From NCBI RefSeq assembly GCF_036785885.1, contig NC_092324.1, positions 31,609,001-31,673,000 on the forward strand: a DNA stretch of 64,000 nucleotides, in the 5' to 3' direction. Below the pieces are notes generated by a model. It did no database searches. It saw only the letters and a list, made by a program, of their open reading frames with translations, and was not told the origin of the DNA. Positions 23,701 to 35,639 of this stretch are shown piece by piece (positions within the stretch are counted from its first letter, which is position 1; every line of letters starts with the position of its first letter). The DNA comes from Coffea arabica. Lineage: Eukaryota; Streptophyta; Magnoliopsida; Gentianales; Rubiaceae. The position numbers and the translations under genes were made by a program.

Positions 23701-25320
23701 TACGACTGTACCATCAACTACCATCCGGGAAAAGAAAACGTGGTGGCCGATGCCCTAAGTCGCAAAGTTCAGGTCACGAGTCTAATGATCAAAGAGTGGG
23801 AATTGTTAGACTCCGTGTGTGAATGGAAACCCTGCCCTGGGAGCCATAAGGTGATTTTTGGCAATATTAAAGTGACTTCCACTCTCTTGGAGAGAATTAA
23901 AGAAGCTCAAAAGGGGGATCAGATGGTACGAAAGTGGGGAGAGAAAGTGGGAAAAGGGGAAACTACAGATTTTAATTTTGGTCCTGAGGGTATTTTAAAA
24001 TACCGACACCGAATAGTGGTGCCGAAGGATGAATCGTTGAAAACGGAGATTCTGGAGGAAGCCCATCGATCTAAGTATACAATCCATCCAGGTAGTAGCA
24101 AGATGTATCAAGACCTGAAAGGAACCTATTGGTGGGACAATATGAAGAAGAAAATTGCTCTGTACGTGCAAAAATGTCTCATTTGCCAACAAGTGAAAGC
24201 AGAGCATCAAAAACCATCGGGTTTGTTACAACCCCTTGAGATACCTGAATGAAAATGGGAGAACATCACCATGGATTTCGTTTCAGGATTGCCATGAACG
24301 CAGCGAGGACACGATGCCGTTTGGGTGATCGTTGACCGGTTAACCAAATCGGCTCATTTCTTGCCGGTGAACATGAAGTATACCATGGACAAGTTGGCTC
24401 AACTGTACATGGACGAGATTGTAAAGCTGCACGGTGGTCCGGTGAGCATCGTCTCCGATCGAGATCCACGGTTCGTATCTCGGTTTTGGCAAAAGTTCCA
24501 AGAAACCCTAGGGACGAAACTCAACTTGAGCACAACCTATCACCCTCAGACGGATGGACAATCGGAACGAACCATTCAAACTCTCGAAGACATGCTACGA
24601 ACTTGCATTCTGGATTTTGGGGGCAACTGGGGTCAACACATGACCTTGGTAGAGTTTGCATACAACAATAGCTACCATTCGTCGATTCAAATGGGTCCAT
24701 ATGAAGCACTATATGGACGAAAATGCCGATCACCAATTTACTGGGATGAGGTTGGCGAGAGAAAGGCATTAGATCCAACCACGATTTCATGGATGGAGGA
24801 AGCTCGAGATAAAGTCAAATTGATACGGCAACGACTTCAAACAGCTCAAAGTCAACAAAAGAGCTACGCCGACAACCGGAGAAAAGACTTGGAATTCGAA
24901 GTGGGAGACCATGTTTTCCTCAAGGTTACACCATTACGGAATGTCACAGCGGGCAAAGGAAAGAAGCTCCAACCGAGGTTCGTTGGACCTTACAAGATTC
25001 TCCAAAGAATAGGAGCGGTAGCTTATCGATTAGAGCTGCCGTCCAGTCTCTCTCGAATTCACGACGTTTTCCACGTCTCGATGCTCAAGAAGTACTATCC
25101 TGACCCCTCCCATGTCTTACAACCAGAGGAGATCGACGTGGACGAATCGCTTGCTTACGAAGAAAAACCTGTCCAAGTGCTTGACCGGAAAGTCAAAGAG
25201 CTAATAAACAAGCAGATTCCATTGGTGAAGATACTATGGAGAAACCATGGGGTAGAGGAAGCGACCTGGGAAGTGGAAGAGGAGATGCGAACGAATTACC
25301 CTAACCTTTTTGTGAGTTAA
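20725..25320 (+). pseudogene. Tekay gag-pol polyprotein with four in-frame stops
   Basis: One frame of 1,532 codons without frameshifts. Order: Arg/Gly-rich start; Gag; two CCHC knuckles (21688-21729 and 21748-21789); aspartic protease with DPGATHS (from 21982); reverse transcriptase with FIDD (22987-22998); RNase H (YTDAS, near 23431); integrase zinc-binding region with CLICQ (24178) and catalytic core containing VSDRDPRF and [11 protein letters not shown]-terminal chromodomain-like segment (VLDRKVKEL to [10 protein letters not shown]). Stops are at 21040-21042 (TAG), 23056-23058 (TAA), 24250-24252 (TGA) and 24295-24297 (TGA). They split it into pieces lacking complete Gag, complete reverse transcriptase or complete integrase. 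The DPG protease form is usual in this lineage and is not a lesion. Confidence 0.95.
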
Positions 25321-25350
25321 GGTGAGAAATTTCGAGGGCGAAATTCTTTT

Positions 25351-25363
25351 AAGGGGGAGAGAG
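25351..25363 (+). other. Polypurine tract of the Tekay element
   Basis: AAGGGGGAGAGAG directly precedes the 3' LTR start at 25364. Confidence 0.9.
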
Positions 25364-28118
25364 TGTGAGAACCCGTAATTTTCATTTTCTAGGTTTTAGA
25401 ATTTTCATGGCTTGTTTTCTGCATTTTCGTGATTAGAAAATTTTCTAGGTCATTTTAAGGAGCAGATATAATTTTTAGATGATTTTTCTAGTATCGAATG
25501 GATTTTGAGGAATTAAGAGCGTATACCGGACGTGGGACCCACTGGTGCGAAAAGTTCGGAAAAATTCGGCCAACTAGATTAAGTTTTGAATACTGGAATT
25601 AATTTACCGGGTGTTAAGAGATAAGTGGAGGGTGCAATTTGGATTGATATGAGAGAGACAAGTTAGGTAGAGAGTTAATAAAAGGTGACAAGTGTCACCA
25701 TTTGATTGGGCTTACCTTAAGACCTTTCTTACCATTGACTTAAATAATAAAAAATGACCCAAAAATCCTCAAAAAAAATTCTCCTTGAAGCCGGCCCTCT
25801 CTTGCTCTCTTTCTCTCTCTCTTACTCCAAGCACAAGGAAGAAAACACTTCAATCTTGTTCCAAATCATCAAAACTAACCATCCAACCTTGAAATTACTC
25901 CATAAAATCTCTTCAATTAGAGTTAGTGAGTGGATTTGTGGAGTTGTTTGGAAAGTTAAGGTGGTCCATAGCTCTCTCTCTCTTGTTCTTAAGGTAAGTT
26001 GTGAAGAACCACCCTCCTCCTTTAATTGATGCTTAAATCATGCTTAGTGGTAGTATAAGATGCAAGTTTATGGATTAATTCTTGATTTGTGGTTGAAATG
26101 ATGAAGTTTTATTATTTTTGGGGATTTTTCTGTTTTAATATAAGCATGATTGTGTGGCTATCTATGATGATTGGAAATGGTCTATAATGACTTAAGGAGG
26201 TGAGAAAAGTGATTAATTGCAACCAATTTCTGTTTTGGAAGAAAATTGAAAAACCTAGGGTTCTTAAGGGAGCATTCTGTCCGAATTTTTAGGTCCTAGA
26301 TAGAAGTCGAATTGGCCTTAGCTAAAAACATGAAAGTTGTAGGGAATGACATTTTAGAGGTGCCTACAAAATTTCAGGTCAATCGAAGTAGTGTAGAATG
26401 AGATAAGTTGAAATTACTATTGCTGTTCTGGTTTTACCCGAAATTGAGAACTGCGCCTGTAATTGGTTGTTTTGGCTGGAATTGCTTCCGAATTGGTTGT
26501 TGAGGCCTTCTGATGAAATTTAGCCTTGTTTATTAGCTTTCAGCTGGTTTTGGAATTTCTGGATTTGGACTTGAAGAGCCTGAGTTATGATGTTTCCGCT
26601 AGAATGCGTTTTGGTGAATCTGTTTTACATTTTTGATGTAGTATCTTGAATTTTTGACCTGTTTTCACTCAAAACTGGGTTGAGTGACCTTCTGTGATGT
26701 TGTAGCCCTATCTTTTAGCTTCGATATGGTGGGTCTTGCACCCTCATCCGATAAGCGTAGTGAAATTTATGCCATTACCGTAAAATGAGGACAAAAACTG
26801 TTTTTTTTCTGGGCCAAAGCTAGTTACATTTCCGAAATTTCTGGTTTCCTTTAATGTTTGTATATGCTTATGGAACCCTATTGGGGTCATGTTTGGCCTT
26901 GGTTTATGACTCGTTATCGAGTCTCATTGTATTTGTTTGCATGTTTTTAGGGCGTGACGGTGGTGCACAACGTTCTTTTGACGGAAGTGCATGAAACCAC
27001 ATTTGCTAGCGTGGTGAGTATACTACTCACTTGTGTGTTAATATATGACTTTGCTACTTGAACTTGGTGCTTTGAATGTTAATTGCTTGAAGTGAAAGTG
27101 TACTTTATCACTCTTACTTATTGTTTCGCATGTTATTGAAAAGTTATTGGAATGTTATATGAAATGTTATATGAAATGAAATATATGACTTGGTGTCGTT
27201 TGGACGAGTCTCCAACGACTACAAATGTTATCAATGAGCTCAACCCCATTGGTAATTGATTGAATCGAGCCGGCGAGGGCTTGGTCGTGCCAATTAATGT
27301 GCCTTGGGGCAATGTTACATGGAATCTTGTAGTATGATAGACTCTCGATTCCGGTTTACTCGAGTAATACCATAATGCACATGTTTGGATTTCGGGCCCG
27401 GTTGGGGAATGTTAGGTGGAAGGAATGGAAGTAAAGTGGAGTCTACGGTTGGTTATTGTTGAACATTGACGGAGAGTCAATGATGTTCGATCAAGAAATG
27501 CAAACGAGGAAAAGGACTCTTGAGAGCCATCTGTATCCTTTTATCACCACGGTTGACGTGTGCCTTTGCTTATTTTTATTATATTGATTGAAAGCTTGAT
27601 GCTTATATGCACTTGATTGTGTAAGTGATAGTATATCACTGGGCAATTAGCTCATACCGTTCCTTTTATTTTCCTTACAGGAATATGACTCTTTTTGGAA
27701 TGAATCTTGATAGATGGTTGTCAAATGAACTAGATGTATATTTTTTTTGTATTGTATATGAAGTGAAACCCTAAATGTATCTTTAGGGCCGTTTTCACTT
27801 TCAATTTAGCAAACCATGTATATATTCACTTTTAACAACTTTTGTATGCTACTTTGGGTTGTAATTGATCAAGTTCCATATGTGAACGCTTACTTGCTAT
27901 TTGGTTGGGTTCTGACGGGTTGGTTACTATTCATGACCGACTCCGGATTTCATTTTTTTTTATTTTAGGTTATTTTGCCCTTTTGCCTTGTTTACGCGCA
28001 TTTTTAAGTTCCGGAACGCAATAGATCGCTCTATACTGCACCGTTAGTCCTGGCGAGAGTTGGGCAGGCAGTCCGCTAACCTCTTTGGTTCGCCTTAGGG
28101 GAAGGTGGGGCTGTCACA
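25364..28118 (+). repeat. 3' LTR of the Tekay element
   Basis: It is collinear with the 5' LTR, with scattered substitutions and a few 1-bp indels. The donor-like (25994) and acceptor-like (ending 27680) words are both conserved. It is followed by the target duplication AAGCG. Confidence 0.95.
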
Positions 28119-28775
28119 AAGCGGATTATTGTGATTTTTAATTTTAATTTGGTGCTTATTTATGAATAGTATTCGGCTATACTCTACTAGTATTGTTGCC
28201 TAGTAACCGGAGCTCTTCACCACAAGTGTCGATTTTTCGAGTCAAAAAGCGACGATAACTATGAGTATGTGATTTTTAAGCGATGATGGTTGAGTAACAG
28301 GCCTCCTTCATTTGGCAAATGTTGGAGTTTGCGTCAAAACGCCTAAATGGCTAAAGACTAAGCATTCCCCCTGAAAAAAAAACTCAAGTGTGAGGATATT
28401 TTAGAAAATAAAAATAAAAATAAAAAAATTTTTGTGTTAATAGTGAAAAATGTGGAAGTGTTTGAATGAATTGTTAACCCGCTAATCCATGAATTTTAAT
28501 GTTGAGATTTTGCTTAATAGTCGAACCATTTGCTTATGGATGCTGGTTGAATATTTTATATTCTTAGATTAGTTAGTCATAAATTAAAAGTGTCATTGAT
28601 CTTGAAAGTTAATTGAGAGATATTTCTTGAAAATTGCCACTAATACTTGACATATGTTTTAATTGTATCTTGACAATAGAAGATTCGAGTAATAGCTACT
28701 GTTTGAATTTGATTGCTTGATTTGTATTCTCATGCTTGAGGACAAGTATGGTTTATGTGTGAGGGAAATTATCTA
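28119..28775 (+). other. 3' end of the first Athila-like element
   Basis: It continues the element interrupted at 16854. Near its end a stem-loop (28731-28750) precedes GTGTGAGGGAAATT, which fits the usual polypurine region before an Athila 3' LTR. No LTR start follows. No coding frame is visible. Confidence 0.6.
28731..28750 (+). other. Stem-loop CATGCTTG / CAAGTATG with AGGA loop
   Basis: Eight-bp arms, one pair being G-T, enclose AGGA. It sits about 10-15 bp before the purine tract. A GCTTGAGGACAAGC-type word is, from memory, common at this place in Athila relatives. Confidence 0.65.
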
Positions 28776-29846
28776 AAAGAATATTTATAAAAAAGAATAT
28801 CTACCAAGTTTTTGATATGGGATACATTATTTGGTACTATCATATTATAGTGAAAGTATGTAAACAAATTTTTAAGAATTAGTAAATAATTGAACATTTA
28901 GAATACATTAATTTTTTAAAGTTAATATGAATGGACATGAAGAATTGTTGTTAACTTTCGTATTTAAATTATTCATATTTGTATAAATTCACAATAAATT
29001 TAAAAAAAGACCTTGCTAAGGCACAGGAAAAAATTCTAGTATAATATGAATGGAGTAATTTGCCCCTACTAATTAACTTTAAAGTTTTTTTGACTAATTT
29101 GCCCCTACTACTAATATAACAATATTTGGACTAATTTGTCCTTATGAATGATTCAAATTCATACTGACTATTATATAACCATACTCTCGCATAATAATAT
29201 GATAATAAATGGACTAATTAGCCCCTACTAATTATATTAAAAGTTTTTAACTAATTTGCCCCTATTCATTATTTTAAAAATTTTGACTTACTCCTATTAA
29301 TTAATTTAAAATTTTTGACTAGTATGTCATACTAACATCATAATAGAAGGACTATATTGCCCTTGGACTAAATGACCCTTACTGAGCTTATTTTTTAAAC
29401 CAAATTCTATATAAATACATAACCTTATTTATTGAATTTTATGAATGAGGATTTCAATAAACTCAAATTCAATCCAAAGAAAAATCTTCTATATTAGCTT
29501 GGGTTCGACTCATTTAAAGCTCTTAAATGTGTTAGATTTTAATCAATTTAAACCTAATTTGACCAAAACTCGGCTCATTATTTAATTGGATTTCAAATAT
29601 ATGTTCAAAAACTATGTCAAAATCTATTTTTAAGGGTACGAATGGGCTAAATTTGTGTGAATACAAATTTTTATATATCAAAACCCTTGATTTACTTTAT
29701 AATTCTAAAGTTTCAAACTATTCTATTTTAATAAAAGTTATAAATATTAAATTTTTTGTTAAATTATTTTATTAAAAATATTAAATTATTTTATTAATAT
29801 TTTATAAAATATTAAATTAATTTTGAAAAAGAGTTTACAAATTAAA
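28776..29846. other. AT-rich DNA with a tandem repeat
   Basis: No gene is visible. 29053-29330 holds about six irregular units built on GACTAATTTGCCCCTACTAATT. Part of it resembles 9140-9215, so this may be the right half of a repeat split by the Athila-like insertion. Confidence 0.5.
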
Positions 29847-30054
29847 GGGTGCTTTGGTCATTAAAATAGTAATCCTACCTCATTCAATCTTCAATCAAAC
29901 ATAGAATAGGATTATTTACCAACATAATTTATCCAAATTAGAACCAACCAAATATTAGATAATTTAGATTATTTATTTGGGGATAACTCAACCTAGGATT
30001 AATAATCTGAGGATAAGTCATTCCATCTCATCCAGTTCGTGAATCAAACGGACC
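29847..30054. mobile_element. MITE-like element, about 208 bp
   Basis: The left end GGGTGCTTTGGTCATT and right end GAATCAAACGGACC are imperfect inverted repeats of the PIF/Harbinger-like MITE type. I could not see a clear 3-bp target duplication. Confidence 0.4.
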
Positions 30055-31188
30055 TGTAGTGGAATATTTAACAGTTATTATGAGGAAATTGTCGTTGCCA
30101 CCTTATTATTTATTAATAACAGTCTTTTTTTCACTTTTCGATAATGTGAATTTAAAATAAACTCTCATCTTTGGTTATGGTCACCACCGCTCTTTTTTTT
30201 TAATATGAGGTTGCAATTAAAATAAAAATATGAGTCTTTTTTTTTCTTTTTCAATATGAGGGCAAAAGTTAAAAAATTCATTTTAACAATCATGGAAGTG
30301 CCAATATTTAGCATGATTACTACTCTAGCTATTTCCAATCACAAAATTAGCTCCAATGATATTAAAATAGTAAATAATACGGAAAATATGAAAGGCCAAA
30401 AAAAATCAAATGAATATAACTATTGAAATAGTAAACAGATCAAAATATGAAGGGCCAAAACAATCTCATAGAGAAGACCTTTGAAGTTTCGCGTATTAGG
30501 ATATTATGCAAGTAGATTTACCTATTTATCTTCAAAATTAGAGAAAATGTGCATTCGCCAAATATAAGGCTAATCACAAGTTTTTTTTTTAATGGGACTT
30601 TTCTTGAAAAACAAAGAAACAGCATACCAAAAAGGAAAAAAAAACATACGAAGGTCCGAGGGAATCCATAATTACAGTACATCGGACTGCAAACAACCAC
30701 AACAAGAACTAATGACACAAAAATATTATGTGATTAAAGTTCCGAACTAAGCTAAGTTCTCAATTTTTCATAATCCTCTGAACTTCCTGCATCTCGATAC
30801 TGTCGCTATTTATCACCAATAATCTGCCTGACAATGTTGGAATGCACAGATATATGCTGAAAGATTAGACCTCCATAAATGGAAAATATAGAGTTGGTGT
30901 CAGAGACAGCTTGCATGCTTTCTCAACCAGAGTCTTGGGTGAAAGTGTCCCCGGGGCCCGCCCCCGCTCCCTAAGAAGACATGCGTATATTGGGCCGGGG
31001 AGCCACCAGCCTCACCGCTAAGCCATTTAAGGTTTGGTGAAATCTTGCTTTCCACCAATTATCACATTAAATGACTTTTTAAAAAATTCAGACGGGTGCA
31101 TAATGTATTCGTTTGATTCGATAGTAGTGCAGTCCTCACCGATTTCCCTAGATCTAGTTGGATCTCCCCTTTAAATTAGAATAGTATA
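30055..31188. other. Intergenic DNA, no gene recognised
   Basis: Poly-T runs and AT-rich text. A GC-richer block at 30940-31030 looks like the head of a tRNA-derived SINE on the minus strand but lacks a good B box. Confidence 0.5.
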
Positions 31189-31193
31189 GGATA

Positions 31194-34100
31194 TGTCGCG
31201 CCCCACTTTTTGATGGTGGTGTGATGTGATGATGTGTGAACGTGTGCAAAATGAAAAGTAAAAGGCCATGGGACTTAGAATGCGACGATTTGGCCAAGTG
31301 AAGTTCAAAAGGGTTTTTTGTATCAAAAAATGGAGTCGCCACTTGGTATAGAGTTAGGGTGTACCAAGTCACCCAAAAATGATTTTTGTTTTTGAATAAA
31401 AAAGTAAATAAACCCTTTTTGAGAACTTTGGGTCTACGTAACCAAAAGAGGGATCGGGGGTCACATTTGACGAAGGGGAAGGCAAGGATAAAAATCCAAG
31501 GCACCCCTTCGACCTAGCCAAGGCTAGTTGCGTGACTTGAACCAATTTTTCCTAATTTTTCTACCCAAGGTATGTATCGCGTATCGGATATGTCTATATG
31601 AATGCAAAACCCTAGACCTAGGGGGATTGGGGGAAATTTCTCTTCAAAGGTTGAGTGGTGCCAATCACATTAATTGTGAAGCCCAACAATGATCCTTTTG
31701 GAGAGGTCACACCTAAACCTAAATGACGTGAAAAATGAGTGGAATGCATGCCATGTGAAAGTGTGAGTTTGTGTGAAGTGAGAAAAATGATAAAAGTAAT
31801 AAGATAAGAGTGAAGGTGTGCAAATGTAGATGAAAGTACTCGTGTGCGAGTGAAGATAAAAAAGTGTTCGTGTGCAAGTGAAGGTGATAAAAAGGTGCAT
31901 GTGTGCAAATGAGACAAAAGTGAAAGTGTAATGATAGAGTGGATTGAGAATGCATGAGCCTAGGGAATTCACGCATATTGGGTACGGGGAGACCTAAATC
32001 GTGACTCAATTTGCCCTTTTATAGAGAGGATACAAGCGTGCTAAGGCTTAGAAAAAGCCACACTCGTCTATATCCCATATTTAAAGGGACTCTCACGCAA
32101 ATGTACCCTATAACTAGTATGAGATGCAAAAATCCTAAAATGAGGGGAAAAGGGGCTCGAGGAGCATGCCAGATGATAAAACTAAGGAAAAATGCATGAT
32201 ATGTAGTGAACAAGCAAATGATATGCTAATGAGGGGAAATCCCTAAGGGTCTAGCGTTGGACTAGCCCATTCTATGAATTCCGACTAGCGTTGGACTAGC
32301 GGAAACGTACATTCATCCATTCCATTCATTCATGGCTATGAAAGCAAGTAGACATGCCAAAATACTCGTAAACACATAGCACATAGCATTTAGCATGCTC
32401 GACTAGATGCAAGAGCCTAATAAAGCAATTAAACATGTAGCAACAAAAACAAGCAACCAAGGGGAAGGGGAAATGGACCAGATGCTCTCCGAGCCCTATC
32501 TATTACAAGCCAAGAGGTGTACACATACCCCATAAAAGCATAAAGGGGAAAGGGAAATGGACCAGATGCTCTCCGAGCCCTATCTATTACAAGCCAAGAG
32601 GTGTACACATACCCCATAAAACTTAAATAAAAGCAAAAGCAAGTAAATGCACTAATTGAAAGAAATTTGGACAAGGCAAGGAAAGCGAAGTAGACATGCA
32701 TATTCACATAACACGTAGGAGCACGTAGTGTCAAATGAAGTGCAAATATAAGGGATAGAGTGTACCTTCCTTCGAATCGATACCCTAAATGGAGTGGAAT
32801 CATTTATTTATCCTCCAAAATAAAAGAAATGGTCAAGGTACCAATTTATTTGGAAAAATAGGCAAACACAAGCTCACTTGGTCATAAAGCCCCTAAAATC
32901 ATGAATTAAGTGCAATTGAAACAAAGCATAGTGATTAATTAAAACAAACAAGCAATGAAATTGTAGAATTAAAATTGCCAAGGACCAAATTGATGAAGTT
33001 ATTCAATTGATTGGGTCCTAGTAGAACAAGGGGAGACTTGAGGGATCAAAGTGCAATTTTTTGAAAACTATTTCATGCAAGTTCCTGCAATGTGCATGTA
33101 ACCGACGTAGGAGAATTATTTCTGAAATTAGAACATGAAGGCTACTGCAAACTACTCCTTCCGTCAGTGCATATCAATTTCAACACCCCTCTTGATCAAA
33201 ATCCTTTCAACCCAAACTCCCCAAAATTACTCTAAGCATCACAAAACATAACTTCAGCTTTCAAACAAACCAAACATAGAAAAGAAAAAACAATGCCAAG
33301 GCTGGAAAAAATCTGTGCAAAACAAACCCAGCAGGCCTGGTTTGCTCTTTTCCAGCAAGCACTTGAACATGATGCAAGTGTTTTTGAGGCTCCAAACATG
33401 CAAACTCGACACCACTCATTCACTCCCCCTCCACACACAAGATTAATGAGTAAATTAGGATGGCCGGAGCTTTGCGAGTGGTTGGGGGAAAAGCGAAAAC
33501 AGCAAGACAGATTGCAGCAGCCTCATGCGCAGGTTTCTGCAAAATTTCCTAGCCGAGGCCTTTTTACTCATCTCAACATCACAACCTCAGAACTGAGCAA
33601 CAAAACTTCATGATAATCACAAACCAATGACCAAAAATATAGAAATGTATCATCCCAAAGTTCTGAAAAATAAATGCAGAAATGGTTTCGGCAGCCTGCT
33701 AGCTTGTTTCTCAGCTAGATGCTCAAACATGACCCAAACATGCAAACATGCAAACTCAACACCAAAACTCCCCATTGCTTCCCTTCCAATACCAGATTAA
33801 GCATGAAGACTGAAATGCAAAAATCAACTAGTAACTAAGAAGAAGGCAACACGGCAGAGAAAAGAAAAATGCAGCAGATTTTTACTTCTTTCACTTCAGC
33901 TTAGACATTTTCGTACCACATAGCCCAAGAAACCAAACATGCTTGATTTATGCAACTTTGGATCATTAACATGTAAACCCAACATCACTTTTTGATTTTC
34001 TTTCAAAGCATTCGGTCAGAAAAACAAACCAAAGAGTGAAACAAATCCGAATAGCAGGATTCTAACTAGCTTCAATGATAGTAATGACTTTCAAATCAGA

Positions 34101-35475
34101 TTTTCATGTTCATTGACCCAACTCAAATGCGTGAACTTGGGACAGGGAGAGAGGAATGCGAAATGCAGATTGAGCTTAGCAAATCATAGCCATAATCGTT
34201 TAATAACAGAAACAACACAGCCGGGTCAAAGTTTGCATTTTTATGGCTGATTTTAATTAGGACCGAAAATAGAAACATAGATTATGGGAACAAAACAGGC
34301 AGCGGAACTCTTGGTTGCGGAAAAGGATAAAAGAATAGGCTACCTTGAGAAACGATTGAGCTTCTCAATAGACCAACGAAACCGGCTGCAAATTTTCTCA
34401 GAGCGTGAAATACTCCAGCAGCGACCAACTCGTTGCTTAGAGGCTAGATTCAGTTGTCTTGGAGCAGCGACCATCTTTCTGAAGTCCTCACCGCCGGAAC
34501 TCTTCCTCCTCCTGGGCTCTTTGGCCACAAAACCCTCGTTCTGGCTTTCGCTTCCCTTGTCGTCCAGCTCTCGGCTTCGCTTCCAAAATCCCAACAACTG
34601 TTTACTCTCTTCTCTCCACTTCCAGCCGTCAACCAAACTCCCTCGCCGTTCCTTTTCGTTTCAGCCCTCCCTTTTTAGCCGCCCACTCTCCTGCTTTGTT
34701 TTTCGTTCTCTGTTTCTGCCTTCCCTCTCTCAATCTCACTTCCTTTTGATTTTTCAGCCGTCCTTCTCTTTCCAAAACTCTCTCCCCCTTTGCGGCTGCT
34801 AACCTCTCTACCTATTTATATCAGACGTCCAACCCTAAATCCTAAACCACTCTTCTGAAATTTGCAGCTAAGGAGCTCCCCAAAGTTCACTTGCAAGCTG
34901 CGGCAAAAACGCAGCCTTCATGCTGCGCGTTTTTTTTTTTTTTTTAAATTAAGTAAATACATAATATAAATAAAAACAAAAATAACAAAATGACAAAACC
35001 ATGTAATAATAATAATAATAATGAAAACAAATAAATAAAATAAAAAAACAAACTAAACAAATAAAAACAACAAAAATGTCCATTTTTCGAATTTTCTTCA
35101 TTTTTCCTTTTTTTTCTTTTCTTTTTTTTCTTTTCTCAAAATAACTTGATAAAAATAACTAAAATGCCAAAAGAAAGAAATAACATATTTTTGTGAACAA
35201 ATTTTCCTTTTTCCTTTCTTTTTCCATCTTTTCAAGAAAACTCTACGCTAAACTTTTAAAAAAGCTAAAAACTAAAAACTAAAAATAAAAAGTGAATAAA
35301 ATTAAACTGACAAATAGCAAATGAAACAAACTAACAAGGCAAAAATGAATAAAACTAAAATAACATAACAACTAAAAGTGCAAAACACACAATAACGAAC
35401 TAAAATGCAAGCAATCTAAAATGAAAATCATGAAATAGATGCCACATACAAATTATTCAAAATTTGGTGTCTACA
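31194..35475 (-). repeat. LARD LTR, left copy (3' LTR by element orientation)
   Basis: It contains the TATA box (34813-34820, minus), an 83-bp two-copy repeat at about 32459-32620, and a primer-site-like word at 31331-31341. Frames at 34284-34802 and 32429-32803 are repeated exactly in the other LTR and look non-coding. Confidence 0.95.
32459..32620. repeat. Two-copy tandem repeat in the LARD LTR
   Basis: GGACCAGATGCTCTCCGAGC and the following text to CCCCATAAAA occur twice, about 83 bp apart. The same pair is in the other LTR at about 43537-43698. Confidence 0.9.
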
Positions 35476-35489
35476 GTTTGCCCCTCTTT
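35476..35489 (-). other. Polypurine tract of the LARD
   Basis: The minus strand reads AAAGAGGGGCAAAC immediately before the LTR start TGTAGACACC. The related word CTGGGGCAAA recurs through the next 3 kb. Confidence 0.85.
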
Positions 35490-35639
35490 GTCTGAGTTTT
35501 GGAAAAACTTGAGACAAAGAAGTAGACACCAAATACTTACCTGTGTTATTGGGCTGCAAAAGATTCCAACGAACAGGAATTCTAACACGGGACTGACCCG
35601 AACATGAAAATTAAAACGGGACTGACCCGAACAGGAATT

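Larger units (their letters stand above)
16855..28118 (+). mobile_element. Tekay-type Ty3/gypsy chromovirus, full length but inactive (11,264 bp)
   Basis: LTRs of 2,754 and 2,755 bp begin TGTGAGAACCCG and end GGGGCTGTCACA. The target duplication AAGCG is at 16850-16854 and 28119-28123. There is a tRNA-Met primer site, an extra coiled-coil ORF, one gag-pol frame with protease, reverse transcriptase, RNase H, integrase and chromodomain, and a purine tract. About 50 differences between the LTRs by eye (near 2%) give roughly 0.7 million years at a commonly used plant rate of 1.3e-8; that is an estimate. Four in-frame stops in gag-pol make it non-autonomous now. Confidence 0.95.
9759..28775 (+). 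mobile_element. Decayed Athila-like LTR element hosting two nested elements
   Basis: It has a 5' LTR (9759-11048, TGATAGG...ACCTATCA) and a tRNA-Asp-type primer site. Next comes a gag remnant, then directly the 3' region usually found after pol. The pol domains are absent. The 3' region carries the 75-bp-period hairpin units, a pyrimidine tract, two stem-loops and a purine tract near 28760. It is interrupted by a solo LTR (12564-15900) and a Tekay element (16855-28118). No 3' LTR follows 28775. Its family is shared with the element at 53264-64000, judged by LTR text, primer site and 3' repeats. Confidence 0.75.

Noticed and set aside
30918..31045. Possible tRNA-derived SINE on the minus strand (A-box-like TGGCTTAGCGG)
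   Set aside because: No good B box at the right distance, no tail and no target duplication could be identified.
34284..34802. 172-codon ORF, repeated at 45362-45880
   Set aside because: It lies in the LARD LTR, antisense to the element, and is Ser/Leu/Phe-rich low-complexity. Two identical copies simply reflect LTR identity.
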